Shown piece by piece: positions 26,466-34,620 of a DNA stretch of 64,000 nucleotides. The DNA lies in NCBI RefSeq assembly GCF_007750855.1, contig NZ_CP036291.1, positions 1,612,001 through 1,676,000 on the forward strand, given 5' to 3'. The notes below the pieces were generated by a model that saw only the letters and a list, made by a program, of their open reading frames with translations, was not told the origin of the DNA and made no database searches. Position 1 is the stretch's first letter. Each line of letters opens with the position of its first letter. Made by a program: the position numbers and the translations under genes. The stretch comes from Pirellulimonas nuda (GTDB lineage: Bacteria > Planctomycetota > Planctomycetia > Pirellulales > Lacipirellulaceae).

Positions 26466-28343
26466 ATGAAGGCGTCTCTACGCGGTTGGCTGTGCTTTAC
26501 ACTGGTCGGGGCGTTGCTGCCCTTGGTTTCTTGCGCTCCCGCCGGCAAGGACGCTCCTGCGGCGAAGGATGCCCCTGCGAAGAACGAACCGGCCGAAGAC
26601 GCCGCGGCAACGTCTTCAGCCGCTGCCGCCAAGGACGCCAAACCGGCGGCCGGCCAGACCGCTGACGACCAGACAGAAAAGCTGCTGGCCGCCGCCAGCT
26701 CCGGCGACGCCCAGGCCCGCTACGCCGCGATCGACGACCTTGGCGAGAGCCACGACTCCGCTGCGGTGGCGGTGCCCAAGCTGATTCTGTTGTTGAAGGA
26801 CCCCGACCCCAAGGTCTGCTGGCGGACCGCCCGAACCCTCGGCGACTACGGCCCCGAAGCGGCCAGCGCGGCCGGCGACCTGCGGGCGCTGCTGACAAAC
26901 GCCGACCCGATCATCCAGTACCACGCCGCGGTGGCGCTCGGTGAGATCGGCGACCGCAGCGATGAGACCTTCGACGCCCTGGCCGCGGCCGTGAAGAACA
27001 GCAAAGACGACCGTGTCACCCGGGCCGCCATCGCCGCCCTGGGCAGGCTCCAGCCCGACCCCGACAGCGTGCTGGACTCGCTTGCGGTGGCGCTCGAGTC
27101 GGACGACCCAGCGGTCGTCGCCATCGTGCTAGAATCGATCGCGTCGCACGGCGGGCACGCCGCCGAGTTGCTCAATCGCGCGCTCGATAACCCCGACACG
27201 GCGTACCTGGCCTGCACGGTGATCGAACGGATCGGCCCCGACGCCGCGTCCACGGCCCCCTCCCTCGCCAAGCTGCTAGGAGAGACCAAGCACTCGAAGC
27301 TCCAGATCCAGGCCCTGCTGGCGGTCGGCAGCCTCGGTCCCGGCTCCAAGGCCGCAGAGCCCGCTGTGCTGGCCCTGCTTGAATCGTCTGACGACGCCAC
27401 GGTCCCGGTAGCCGCTGCCTACGCGCTGGGCGCCATCGAGGCCGAAGAAGCGGACGCCCAGCTCGAGGCGGCGCTCGACAGCGAGAACAAGTTCCTGAAG
27501 ATGATGGCGGCCTGGTCGCTCGCCAAGATCCACCCCGACGATCAGCAGGCCATGCAACGGGCGGTCAAAGCGTTGACGGCCGGGCTGACCAGCGAAGACG
27601 TCACGCTCCGCAACGCGGCTGCCAAGAGCCTGCAGTCGCTCGGCGCCCCGGCGGAGGACGTCGCCCCCGCGCTAATCGCGCTAGCCGGCGATAAGGACCC
27701 CGAAGTGCTGGCCAACGTGGTCGACGCGCTGGCGAGCCTGGGCGAGTCGATCGTGCCGCGGGCCAGCACGGCGCTCGAGCGACCCGAGATGCGGTCGCTG
27801 GCAGTGATGGTCCTCACGCAGCTCGGCCCCAAGGCCAGCGGCGCCGTGCCGGCCCTGGTCAAGGCGCTGGCCGACTCGAACGCCGCGACGAAGGCGCAGA
27901 TCCATCTCGCGCTCGCCGAGATCGGCCCGGCCGCGGCGCCCGCCACCGAGGCGTTGGCGAAGTCGGTCGCCGACAAGGACGAGTTCGTGCGGAGGTCCGC
28001 CATCTTCGCACTGCGTAAGATCGGCCCTGCCGCCAAGGCGGCCCAGCCAGCGCTTACCGCCGGCCTCGGCAACAAGGACCCGTTCGACGCCGCTGCCGCC
28101 GCGTGGGCGCTGGCCGCGATCAGCCCCGGCGACGCCCAAGTTGCCGAGAAGGGCGTCCCCCACTTGATCGCCGGGCTGAAGAGCGAGAACGAACTCGCCC
28201 GCTTGGAGTGTGCCGAAGCGCTGGGCGTGTGGGCCAAGTACGCCAAGGCGGCCGTGCCAACCCTGAAGGAGTTGGCCGCAGGGGACGACAGCTACGCCGT
28301 CCGCGGCGCCGCCGCGAGCACGCTGGAGCGTATCGGCGCCTAG
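26466..28343 (+). CDS. HEAT-repeat lipoprotein
   Basis: 625 residues. A lipoprotein signal ends in LPLVSC with lipidated Cys23, followed by an Ala/Lys/Asp low-complexity linker to about residue 70. From there to the end, roughly a dozen HEAT or PBS-lyase-like alpha repeats run in tandem, recognised by recurring patterns such as VAVPKLILLLKDPDPKV, AASAAGDLRALLTNADPI and AAKAAQPALTAGLGNKDP. Such solenoids bind other proteins; this one would be membrane-attached in the periplasm. AAGGTG lies nine bases before the ATG. No partner can be named from sequence. Confidence 0.9.
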   Translation: MKASLRGWLCFTLVGALLPLVSCAPAGKDAPAAKDAPAKNEPAEDAAATSSAAAAKDAKPAAGQTADDQTEKLLAAASSGDAQARYAAIDDLGESHDSAAVAVPKLILLLKDPDPKVCWRTARTLGDYGPEAASAAGDLRALLTNADPIIQYHAAVALGEIGDRSDETFDALAAAVKNSKDDRVTRAAIAALGRLQPDPDSVLDSLAVALESDDPAVVAIVLESIASHGGHAAELLNRALDNPDTAYLACTVIERIGPDAASTAPSLAKLLGETKHSKLQIQALLAVGSLGPGSKAAEPAVLALLESSDDATVPVAAAYALGAIEAEEADAQLEAALDSENKFLKMMAAWSLAKIHPDDQQAMQRAVKALTAGLTSEDVTLRNAAAKSLQSLGAPAEDVAPALIALAGDKDPEVLANVVDALASLGESIVPRASTALERPEMRSLAVMVLTQLGPKASGAVPALVKALADSNAATKAQIHLALAEIGPAAAPATEALAKSVADKDEFVRRSAIFALRKIGPAAKAAQPALTAGLGNKDPFDAAAAAWALAAISPGDAQVAEKGVPHLIAGLKSENELARLECAEALGVWAKYAKAAVPTLKELAAGDDSYAVRGAAASTLERIGA

Positions 28344-28351
28344 CGGGCCGA

Positions 28352-28474
28352 TCAAAAGTCGCAGCCGCGCACGAAGAACAGAATAAGGATGATCGGCAGC
28401 GGCAGCCCGATCAGCCAACCGAGCAGTGCGTACTTTACCTTCGCGCTACGGGTATCTCTTGGCGTCGCTTTCAT
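28352..28474 (-). CDS. Small single-helix membrane protein
   Basis: 40 residues: a basic N-terminus (MKATPRDTRSAKVK) and one hydrophobic helix (YALLGWLIGLPLPIILILFF) ending VRGCDF. The sharp split between charged and hydrophobic parts is unlikely for a shadow frame. No ribosome site is clear and no family was recognised. It is convergent with the HEAT-repeat gene, with eight bases between stops. Confidence 0.45.
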   Translation of the reverse strand: MKATPRDTRSAKVKYALLGWLIGLPLPIILILFFVRGCDF

Positions 28475-28870
28475 CGTTGGGCATCCATTGAGTGAAGCCG
28501 GTCGGGAGTAGTTCCCGCTCTGCAAAACCTTGCCGTGCGACACGCGCGGCCAGTGGCTCTATGCATTTGCCGTACCAGACGCAAGCCGGAAGAAATGTTC
28601 CTGGCGCTGGTCGTCGCGCCCTCTTCGCACAGCCTGTCGGGCGCCACTTGTTGGTCGATCTCTGCCCTGGGTGATTGGCGGGCAACCAGTTCAGCGGGGC
28701 CTCATCGCTCCTTTGCGGGTTTCGCAACGCGCCGCGCCGGCCTTCCGCCCACCGTTTCTGCTTTGCAGGGCACGATTGTGCAGAGCGATCGCGGAGCGGC
28801 ACGGCATGTGCTTCCTGTGCAGCGACCGCGGGACTCTCCCGCGTGGTTTTGGCTCGAAGGAGAACTAACG
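28475..28870. other. Intergenic region without a supported gene
   Basis: About 400 bases before the CsbD/ElaB-like gene. A frame runs in phase into that gene, but its residues are Arg/Ser/Pro-rich and shadow-like. The promoter for the stress-type operon must lie here; no consensus was identified. Confidence 0.35.
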
Positions 28871-29293
28871 ATGGCGACTACCGAACAGATGCACGGCGCA
28901 TGGAACGACCTCCGCGGACAAGTGAAGCAGCAGTGGGGCGAGATCCGGGACGACGATTGGAGCAAGGTCGAGGGCAACGTCGATCGCTTGGTCGGCTACC
29001 TGCAGACCAAGAGCGGTGAGACCCGCGAGCAGATCGAGAAGACCCTGCGGTCGCTCTCTTCTTCTAGCAGCAAGCTGTTGGACGACGCACGCTCGACCGC
29101 CCAGCAGTATGCCCAGTACGCCGCCGATCACGCACAAGAGTTCGCTGGCAACGTCAGCGAGGTGATGGGCAACCAGCTCCACGCCGCAGAGCGCGTCGTC
29201 CAGCGCCGCCCGGTCGAATCGCTGGTGGTCGCCGTCGGCGCCGGTGTGTTGATCGGCGTGATTGTCAGCCTGGTGGGCCGTTCCGGAAGGTAA
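28871..29293 (+). CDS. CsbD-like protein with ElaB/YqjD-type C-terminal anchor
   Basis: 140 residues. The first about 60 match the CsbD stress-protein pattern (WNDLRGQVKQQWGEIRDDDW, then VEGNVDRLVGYLQ). A Ser-rich helical middle follows, and the C-terminus has RRPVESLVVAVGAGVLIGVI, the membrane anchor typical of the ElaB/YqjD (DUF883) family, which binds ribosomes at the inner membrane in E. coli stationary phase. It therefore looks like a fusion of two stress-associated families. AAGGAG lies eight bases upstream of the ATG. It leads a run of four short genes. Confidence 0.85.
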   Translation: MATTEQMHGAWNDLRGQVKQQWGEIRDDDWSKVEGNVDRLVGYLQTKSGETREQIEKTLRSLSSSSSKLLDDARSTAQQYAQYAADHAQEFAGNVSEVMGNQLHAAERVVQRRPVESLVVAVGAGVLIGVIVSLVGRSGR

Positions 29294-29351
29294 ACAGACG
29301 TAACTTTCCAGTCTTGCCGGGCACGCCGGCGACGCCACCCTTGGGGACGAC

Positions 29352-29756
29352 ATGCGAGACCGGGCCGACATCCTGAAAGCGCTCCGCCAGACACGCGCCC
29401 GCCTGCCCGGCCACGCGCAGGCGACGCGCGAGGCGGTGGCCGACGCGTTCGACTGGAAGACCTACGTTCGCGCCCACCCGCTTTTAGCGTTCGGGCTGGC
29501 GGCGGGGGTCGGCTACCTGCTGGTCCCCAGAGGCGCGCCGGCGGCCGAAAGCCGTCCGGCCTGTCCCCCGCGGCCGGCCGAAGCACCACAGCGGGCTGCG
29601 ACCTCCGGCGTGATCTCGTCCGTTGCGGCCACGGTCGGGGCCCTCGCGTTGCGAACGGCCCTCTCCGCGGCGGCTCGGCACGTCTTCGCCGGTCGTTCGG
29701 AAGACAACGCAGCGCTGCACGCCGAGGCCGAATCATTCCGCCCCCGCCCGAAGTAA
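29352..29756 (+). CDS. Small anchored protein, YqjD-like C-terminal hydrophobic segment
   Basis: 134 residues. An N-terminal helical region (ILKALRQTRARLPGHAQATR) leads to YVRAHPLLAFGLAAGVGYLL, which resembles the DUF883 anchor seen in the preceding gene. A Pro/Ala stretch and a second hydrophobic stretch (ISSVAATVGALALRTALSAA) follow. No named family is certain. It sits 58 bases after the CsbD-like gene and 12 bases before the DUF1469 gene, so all are likely one transcript. Confidence 0.7.
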   Translation: MRDRADILKALRQTRARLPGHAQATREAVADAFDWKTYVRAHPLLAFGLAAGVGYLLVPRGAPAAESRPACPPRPAEAPQRAATSGVISSVAATVGALALRTALSAAARHVFAGRSEDNAALHAEAESFRPRPK

Positions 29757-29768
29757 CCGTCAGCCACC

Positions 29769-30236
29769 ATGGAAAGTTCGATGCAACGCTTCGCAACGCA
29801 AGCCGATCCGGCGGCGGGCAACGGCCGGCCAAGGGGACGCCCCTCCGGCCCCAACCGCGCCCACCTGCTGCGCAGCCTAACGCAACTCGCCAAGCTGCAG
29901 GGAGAGTTGATCCAGGCCGACTTCGGTGAGGCAAGGCAACGCGCGGGCCGATCGCTGGTCGTGTTCGCCGTTTGCGGCGTGATAGGCGTCGCGGCCGTTC
30001 ACATGTTGATGCTCGGCCTGGCGGAACTGCTGACCGAGGCGACGTCGCTGTCCCGTATGGCGTCGCTGTTCATCGTGGCCGCCGTTGGCCTCACTGCTGC
30101 GCTTGCCGCGGGCGCCGCGGCGTGGAGCCGCGTCCGCGGCGCTAGCCAACTCCTCCGCCGGACCAAGCGTGAATTAAAGCGAAACCTGCGGGCCGCGGAG
30201 GACTCTATCTCGCAGCTTTTCGAAGGCGACCAATAA
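29769..30236 (+). CDS. DUF1469 / phage-holin-superfamily membrane protein, YqjE-like
   Basis: 155 residues. A polar N-terminus and a long helix (LAKLQGELIQADFGEARQRA) are followed by two membrane helices (VFAVCGVIGVAAVHMLMLGL and MASLFIVAAVGLTAALAAGA) and a basic coiled tail (LLRRTKRELKRNLRAAEDSI). This is the YqjE/DUF1469 layout that databases label putative phage holin; no phage genes are near, so a lytic role is unlikely. In E. coli yqjE follows yqjD, as here. An ATG at 29781 is an alternative start. Confidence 0.82.
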   Translation: MESSMQRFATQADPAAGNGRPRGRPSGPNRAHLLRSLTQLAKLQGELIQADFGEARQRAGRSLVVFAVCGVIGVAAVHMLMLGLAELLTEATSLSRMASLFIVAAVGLTAALAAGAAAWSRVRGASQLLRRTKRELKRNLRAAEDSISQLFEGDQ

Positions 30237-30301
30237 CCCAAGTCCCAACAACCCAAACCTAGTTCCGATCGTGATCGGAGCCCCACCCAAGGAGCTTCAG
30301 T

Positions 30302-30478
30302 ATGAGCCAATCCACTGCAACTGCCCCGCGCGGCGTCGCGCCGGCGTCCCACACGATGGAACCGGCGCAGGACCTCGCGGCCTACCTCAAGACCTACGCC
30401 AAGGACCACCCCGACGTCGCGGCGTTGTGGTGCTTCGGCATCGGCTTCATCATCGGCTGGAAGCTCAAGCCCTGGTAG
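30302..30478 (+). CDS. 58-residue tail-anchored protein
   Basis: A short gene not obvious from length alone. ATG 30302 has AAGGAG eight bases upstream. The protein has a polar N-terminus, an amphipathic stretch (DLAAYLKTYAKDHPDVAALW) and a C-terminal hydrophobic segment (CFGIGFIIGWKLKPW). This echoes the anchors of the three genes before it, and a strong terminator follows 24 bases after the stop. It closes the operon that starts at 28871. Function is unknown. Confidence 0.8.
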   Translation: MSQSTATAPRGVAPASHTMEPAQDLAAYLKTYAKDHPDVAALWCFGIGFIIGWKLKPW

Positions 30479-30501
30479 CGGTTTGGCGCGAGCCACGAAC
30501 C

Positions 30502-30548
30502 CTCGGGCCGCGCTGGCGTTCACCGTCAGCCGCGGCCCGAGTTTTTTT
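30502..30548 (+). terminator. Rho-independent terminator of the CsbD/YqjE-like operon
   Basis: A ten-base stem (CTCGGGCCGC paired with GCGGCCCGAG) continues inward as a nearly perfect second stem (GCTG/CAGC with CG pairs) around a short loop and is followed by seven T. It is the best intrinsic terminator seen in the window. Confidence 0.88.
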
Positions 30549-30759
30549 GCGGTGCTGGTCGGCCGCCGACCGCGCTCCGGCACACAGGAGAATTCCTACA
30601 ACTGCCCCAACGCTCCGTCGCAGCGAAGCAGTCAGGCGCCCCCGGGGCGAAATCCCGGTTCCGGCAAGGAAACAACGGCGGGCGATCCAAGCGCCAAACC
30701 TCACGCGTAGGACCGCCGCTTGCAACCGGCCCATTCCGGCCTAAACTGAAGGGTCCCTT

Positions 30760-30832
30760 GGGGCCGTAGCTCAGTTGGGAGAGCGCCAGCTTTGCAAGCT
30801 GGATGTCGCGCGTTCGAATCGCGTCGGCTCCA
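30760..30832 (+). tRNA. tRNA-Ala (anticodon UGC)
   Basis: Cloverleaf read by eye: acceptor stem GGGGCCG with CGGCTCC (one G-U pair), D arm AGCTCAGTTGGGAGAGC, anticodon stem CCAGC/GCTGG with loop TTTGCAA giving anticodon TGC, T arm CGCGTTCGAATCGCG, and discriminator A. The 3' CCA is not encoded. A remnant of a transposase-like frame lies about 200 bases downstream. Confidence 0.96.
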
Positions 30833-31039
30833 CTCCGCGTGAACACTCTTGGCGTCGGGCCTTGGCCCAGCCCCGCGATGGTCGCGGGGGCTGCCAATAG
30901 GCCAAGGCGGGTGCGATCACTGCACTCGAAGAGACCCTCTTCATTCCTCGGAGGGGGCTGAGGCGTTCCTACCGCGCCGGCCCGTGCAGAGCCCGCTTCG
31001 CGACCGACCTGCGGGCGTTGGTCCGCTCGGCGGGGGGCG

Positions 31040-31264
31040 TTGAGCGAGACTTCGGCGCTTCGCCTCTGGGCCCACGAGCTCAACCCTGTCGAGCGCGTCT
31101 GGTCACGGGCGTGCGAAGCTGAGAATCAGGTTCTCGGGCTCTCCATTGAAGACGCCAATACCTCGACCGACGGCGTTCGGGCAATCGCCCAGGAAGCCTG
31201 CTTTCTTCTGGGCGTCACGATCACCGAAGCAACGGCTCCGCACTTCTTGGCGTCGCTGGACTGA
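31040..31264 (+). pseudogene. Possible IS630-type transposase C-terminal remnant
   Basis: A 74-codon frame contains LWAHELNPVERVWSRACEAE, close to the PxxxELNPxExxW block that holds the last catalytic Glu of IS630-family DDE transposases. No N-terminal or middle part of a transposase is present upstream and no inverted repeats were found. It would be a decayed insertion beside tRNA-Ala. The match is short, so chance similarity is possible. Confidence 0.35.
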
Positions 31265-31369
31265 AAATCTAGTAGACTGGTTGCCGGGCCCCCGGGCGCC
31301 AGTCGACGCGCGCCGCCGCTGGGCCTTGAGACAACGACCTACCACGCAGACACAAGCGGAGTAACACCG

Positions 31370-32290
31370 ATGCGGATCGCGCAGGTTCACCCACAGCAAA
31401 CGCGCGTTGGCTGGATCGGCCTAGGCGTGATGGGCCGCAGCATGGCGGCGCACCTCCAGCAGGCCGGCTACGCGCTCACCCTCTTCACTCGCACCAAGGC
31501 CAAAGCGCAGGACCTGCTCGACGCCGGCGCGGCGTGGGCCGACACGCCGGCCTCGGTGGCCGAGCGATCCGACGTGGTCTTCTCGATCGTTGGGTTTCCG
31601 TCGGACGTCCGGCAGGTCATTCTGGGGGCGGACGGCGCGCTGAGCCGCCTGCGCGAAGGGGGCGTGCTGGTCGACATGACGACCAGCGAGCCGGAGCTGG
31701 CCAAGGAGATCTACGAGAAGGCAAGCCAGCGCGGGGTGCATAGCGTGGATGCGCCGGTGTCGGGGGGAGACGTCGGCGCCCGCAACGCAGCGTTGTCGAT
31801 CATGATCGGCGGGGACGCGGAGGTCGTCCAAGCACTGAACCCGTTGTGGGACGCGATGGGAAAAACCATCGTCCACCAGGGCCCGGCCGGGGCGGGGCAG
31901 CACACCAAGATGGTCAACCAGACCTTGATCGCCACGGGCATCATCGGGGTCTGCGAAGCGCTGCTGTACGCTCACAAGGCCGGGTTAGACATCCAGGCCG
32001 TGCTGAAGTCTGTTTCTGGCGGCGCCGCGGGGAGTTGGTCGTTGACCAACTACGGCCCGCGGATCGTGGCGAACGACCTCCAGCCCGGGTTCTATGTCGA
32101 ACACTTCCTAAAAGACATGCGGATCGCGCTGCAGGAGGCCGCCCGGATGAAGCTCGCCCTGCCGGGGTTGGGCCTCGCCCAGCAGTTGTATACCGCGATG
32201 GAGGCGCAGGGAGACGGCCGGCTAGGCATCCAGGGGCTGCAGGTCGTGCTTGCCAAGTTGTCGGGCGTCGACTGGAGCAGCCGTGAATAA
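31370..32290 (+). CDS. NAD(P)-dependent beta-hydroxyacid dehydrogenase
   Basis: 306 residues, the normal length of the 3-hydroxyisobutyrate dehydrogenase / tartronate semialdehyde reductase family. The Rossmann motif is [16 protein letters not shown]. The substrate loop is [20 protein letters not shown], and the catalytic Lys region is [13 protein letters not shown], with a further conserved KDMRIAL. GGAG lies eight bases before the ATG. The enzyme reduces or oxidises a small beta-hydroxyacid in the cytoplasm. The lactate permease gene downstream (186 bases) hints at hydroxyacid use; the exact substrate is open. Confidence 0.92.
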   Translation: MRIAQVHPQQTRVGWIGLGVMGRSMAAHLQQAGYALTLFTRTKAKAQDLLDAGAAWADTPASVAERSDVVFSIVGFPSDVRQVILGADGALSRLREGGVLVDMTTSEPELAKEIYEKASQRGVHSVDAPVSGGDVGARNAALSIMIGGDAEVVQALNPLWDAMGKTIVHQGPAGAGQHTKMVNQTLIATGIIGVCEALLYAHKAGLDIQAVLKSVSGGAAGSWSLTNYGPRIVANDLQPGFYVEHFLKDMRIALQEAARMKLALPGLGLAQQLYTAMEAQGDGRLGIQGLQVVLAKLSGVDWSSRE

Positions 32291-32476
32291 CACGCGGGCC
32301 ACCACTCTACGCGCGAGCCTCGTTCGGGGAGGCAGGTGACACGCGGGTTCCGCCGGCCACATAATCAGGCGACGCGCGACCCAGCGGCCGGGCGTGACGG
32401 GAGCCCCAGGCGTACTTGGGGCGACTCTGGCTCCAGACCTCCTCTCTCTTCTCTCAATCCCCGCAAGCGACCCCCC

Positions 32477-34219
32477 ATGTCTACCGCGCTGCTGGCCCTG
32501 CTGGCCCTTACGCCCATCCTGACCGTCGGGGTCCTGCTGGTCGGCTTCCGCTGGCCGGCGAGCCGCGCCATGCCACTGTGCTATGTAACTGCTTGCGCGT
32601 TGGCGTTGGGGGTGTGGGGCCTGCCGATCGTGCAGGTCGCGGCGGCCAGCGCCAAAGGCTTGGTCATCGCGTGTGAGTTGCTGTTCATCATTTTCGGCGC
32701 CGTGCTCCTCTTGAACACTCTGGAGCAGTGCGGGGCGATGTCGCGTATCCGCCGAAGCTTCCACGCCGTTTCTCCAGACCGGCGGGTCCAAGCGATCATC
32801 ATTGCTTGGTTGTTCGGTTCGTTTATCGAAGGCGCCGCCGGGTTCGGCACGCCGGCCGCTCTGGCGGTGCCGTTGATGGTGGGGCTGGGCTTTCCGCCGC
32901 TCGCGGCGGTGTTCGCGGGGATGGTCATCCAGTGCACGCCGGTGTCGTTCGGCGCCGCCGGCACGCCCATCCTGATCGGGGTGAACAACGGCCTGTCCGG
33001 CGCCGGCGGCGAGGCGGTGCGTGCGTACGCGACCCAGCTCGGGTACGCGCCGGGCGCGGTCGGCTGGACCGAGTTCCTGCACTTGATTGGCGAGCGGGTG
33101 GCCGTGATCCACGTGGCGCTCGGCACGCTGGTGCCCCTGTTGATGGTGTGTCTGATGACCAGGTACTTTGGCCCCAACCGGTCGCTGCGCGACGGGCTGG
33201 CGGTTGCTCCCTTCGCGTTGTTCAGTGCGCTGGCGATGACGGCGCCCTACCTGCTTGCCGCGTTTGTTCTGGGCCCGGAGTTCCCTTCCCTGCTCGGCGG
33301 GCTCACCGGTCTGGCGATCGTGGTGTTCGCGTCGTCTCGGGGGTTCTTGTGTCCCCCCCCAGAAGCCACCTGGGACTTCGCCCCCGCCGAGCAGTGGGAC
33401 GGGTCGTGGACCGGCTCGATCAGCCCGCATTGTGAAGGGGAACCTACGCGTCCGGTGGGCGCCCTGGCCGCCTGGGTTCCTTACCTCCTGGTCGCCGCGT
33501 TGTTGGTCGCGACACGCGTTGTTCCAGAGCTTAAATCGCTTGCGCTCAGCGCGCTCAGCTTCAACCTGCCCATCGGGTTCGACGCGGCGAACCCCGCCAG
33601 TGGCTTCTTGGGCACCCCGCTGCACGAGGGCGTAGAGCCGCTCTACCTGCCGGGCACGATCTTTCTGGTGGTGTCGCTCATCACGTTCGCGTACTTCAAG
33701 GCGCTGCACGGCTTTACGATCACCGGCTACGCCACCGCGTGGCGAAACTCCGTGCAGACGATGTGCCGCGCCAGCATCGCACTCGTGTTTGCGGTCACGA
33801 TGGTGCAAGTGTTCATCAACAGCGGCGGGGGAGTCAACGGCTACGCCGATATGCCGATCGCGCTGGCCGAGGGAGCGGCGGCGCTCGTGGGCTCTGCCTG
33901 GCCGGCGGTCGCGCCGACGATTGGAGGCATCGGGGCGGCGGTGGCGGGCAGCAACACCGTGAGCAACATGATGTTCTCGCTCTTCCAGTTCGACGTGGGC
34001 GTCAAGATCGGGTTCGACCCTGTCTGGATGGTTGCGCTCCAGGCGATCGGCGGCGCCGCCGGGAACACGATCTGCGTCCACAACGTGGTAGCCGCCTCCG
34101 CGGTGGTGGGCCTCACGGGCCAGGAGGGGACGATCATCCGAAAAACGCTTCCGGTGTTCCTCTACTACGCACTGACGCCCGGCATCGTGTTCTGGCTGAT
34201 CGCCGATCGGTTGCAGTAA
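32477..34219 (+). CDS. L-lactate permease family transporter
   Basis: 580 residues with 12 or more membrane helices. Family features include [40 protein letters not shown] and, near the C-terminus, [20 protein letters not shown] and [20 protein letters not shown], all characteristic of LctP/LldP. It should import L-lactate or glycolate with protons. ATG 32477 is preferred to the GTG at 32336, whose extra 47 residues are Arg/Pro-rich and not like the family; the ribosome site at 32477 is weak. Confidence 0.93.
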   Translation: MSTALLALLALTPILTVGVLLVGFRWPASRAMPLCYVTACALALGVWGLPIVQVAAASAKGLVIACELLFIIFGAVLLLNTLEQCGAMSRIRRSFHAVSPDRRVQAIIIAWLFGSFIEGAAGFGTPAALAVPLMVGLGFPPLAAVFAGMVIQCTPVSFGAAGTPILIGVNNGLSGAGGEAVRAYATQLGYAPGAVGWTEFLHLIGERVAVIHVALGTLVPLLMVCLMTRYFGPNRSLRDGLAVAPFALFSALAMTAPYLLAAFVLGPEFPSLLGGLTGLAIVVFASSRGFLCPPPEATWDFAPAEQWDGSWTGSISPHCEGEPTRPVGALAAWVPYLLVAALLVATRVVPELKSLALSALSFNLPIGFDAANPASGFLGTPLHEGVEPLYLPGTIFLVVSLITFAYFKALHGFTITGYATAWRNSVQTMCRASIALVFAVTMVQVFINSGGGVNGYADMPIALAEGAAALVGSAWPAVAPTIGGIGAAVAGSNTVSNMMFSLFQFDVGVKIGFDPVWMVALQAIGGAAGNTICVHNVVAASAVVGLTGQEGTIIRKTLPVFLYYALTPGIVFWLIADRLQ

Positions 34220-34620
34220 GAGCGAGCCGGCCGGATCGGCCTGTGGCTTCGGAGCAGCACTCAGGCGGCCGGCGGCGCAGGAGACCTCCCCCCAGTCTTG
34301 GCTAGTCCGCCGCAAACAAGCCCGCATCGGCCATTCGGGCGCCGCCCCAACGCGCACGGGCCGCTTCGTCGCCCCGGCTGGCGGAGCCGCCGACCGAAGC
34401 CGTGCCCTTGAAACCGACCCGGGGCAAAGGGCGCCCGCTCATGCACCGGCCCCGAGCAGGGCGCCTTTCCCGATACCACTCACACACCGCGCGAGCCCGG
34501 CTTAGAATGACGGACCGCGCGTCGCGGCCACGGCAAGGCCGGGGCGCAGTACACTACTGCGTGCGGCCGCTTCGCTCGAGGCGCGTCGAGGCGGTTCCCT
34601 CGTCACTTCCAGAGATAGTT
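34220..34620. other. Intergenic region without a supported gene
   Basis: About 400 bases between the permease and the FAD oxidoreductase. Frames crossing it are Arg/Pro/Gly-rich shadows. No terminator with a T tract and no RNA gene were seen. Confidence 0.35.

Noticed and set aside
28535..28870. In-frame upstream extension of the CsbD-like gene
   Set aside because: Start at 28871 has AAGGAG at the right spacing and matches the CsbD N-terminus; the extension has no protein-like features.
29769..30236. Phage holin with a lysis role
   Set aside because: The protein belongs to a holin-labelled family, but no phage, endolysin or integrase genes are near; a YqjE-like envelope role fits better.
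30526..31083. Minus-strand frame with a SGADAIRTRDIQLAKLALS segment
   Set aside because: This is the well-known artefact of translating a tRNA gene on the opposite strand; it crosses the tRNA-Ala.
32222..34357. Minus-strand frame of 711 codons
   Set aside because: Shadow of the lactate permease gene; His/Arg/Gln-rich with no membrane helices.
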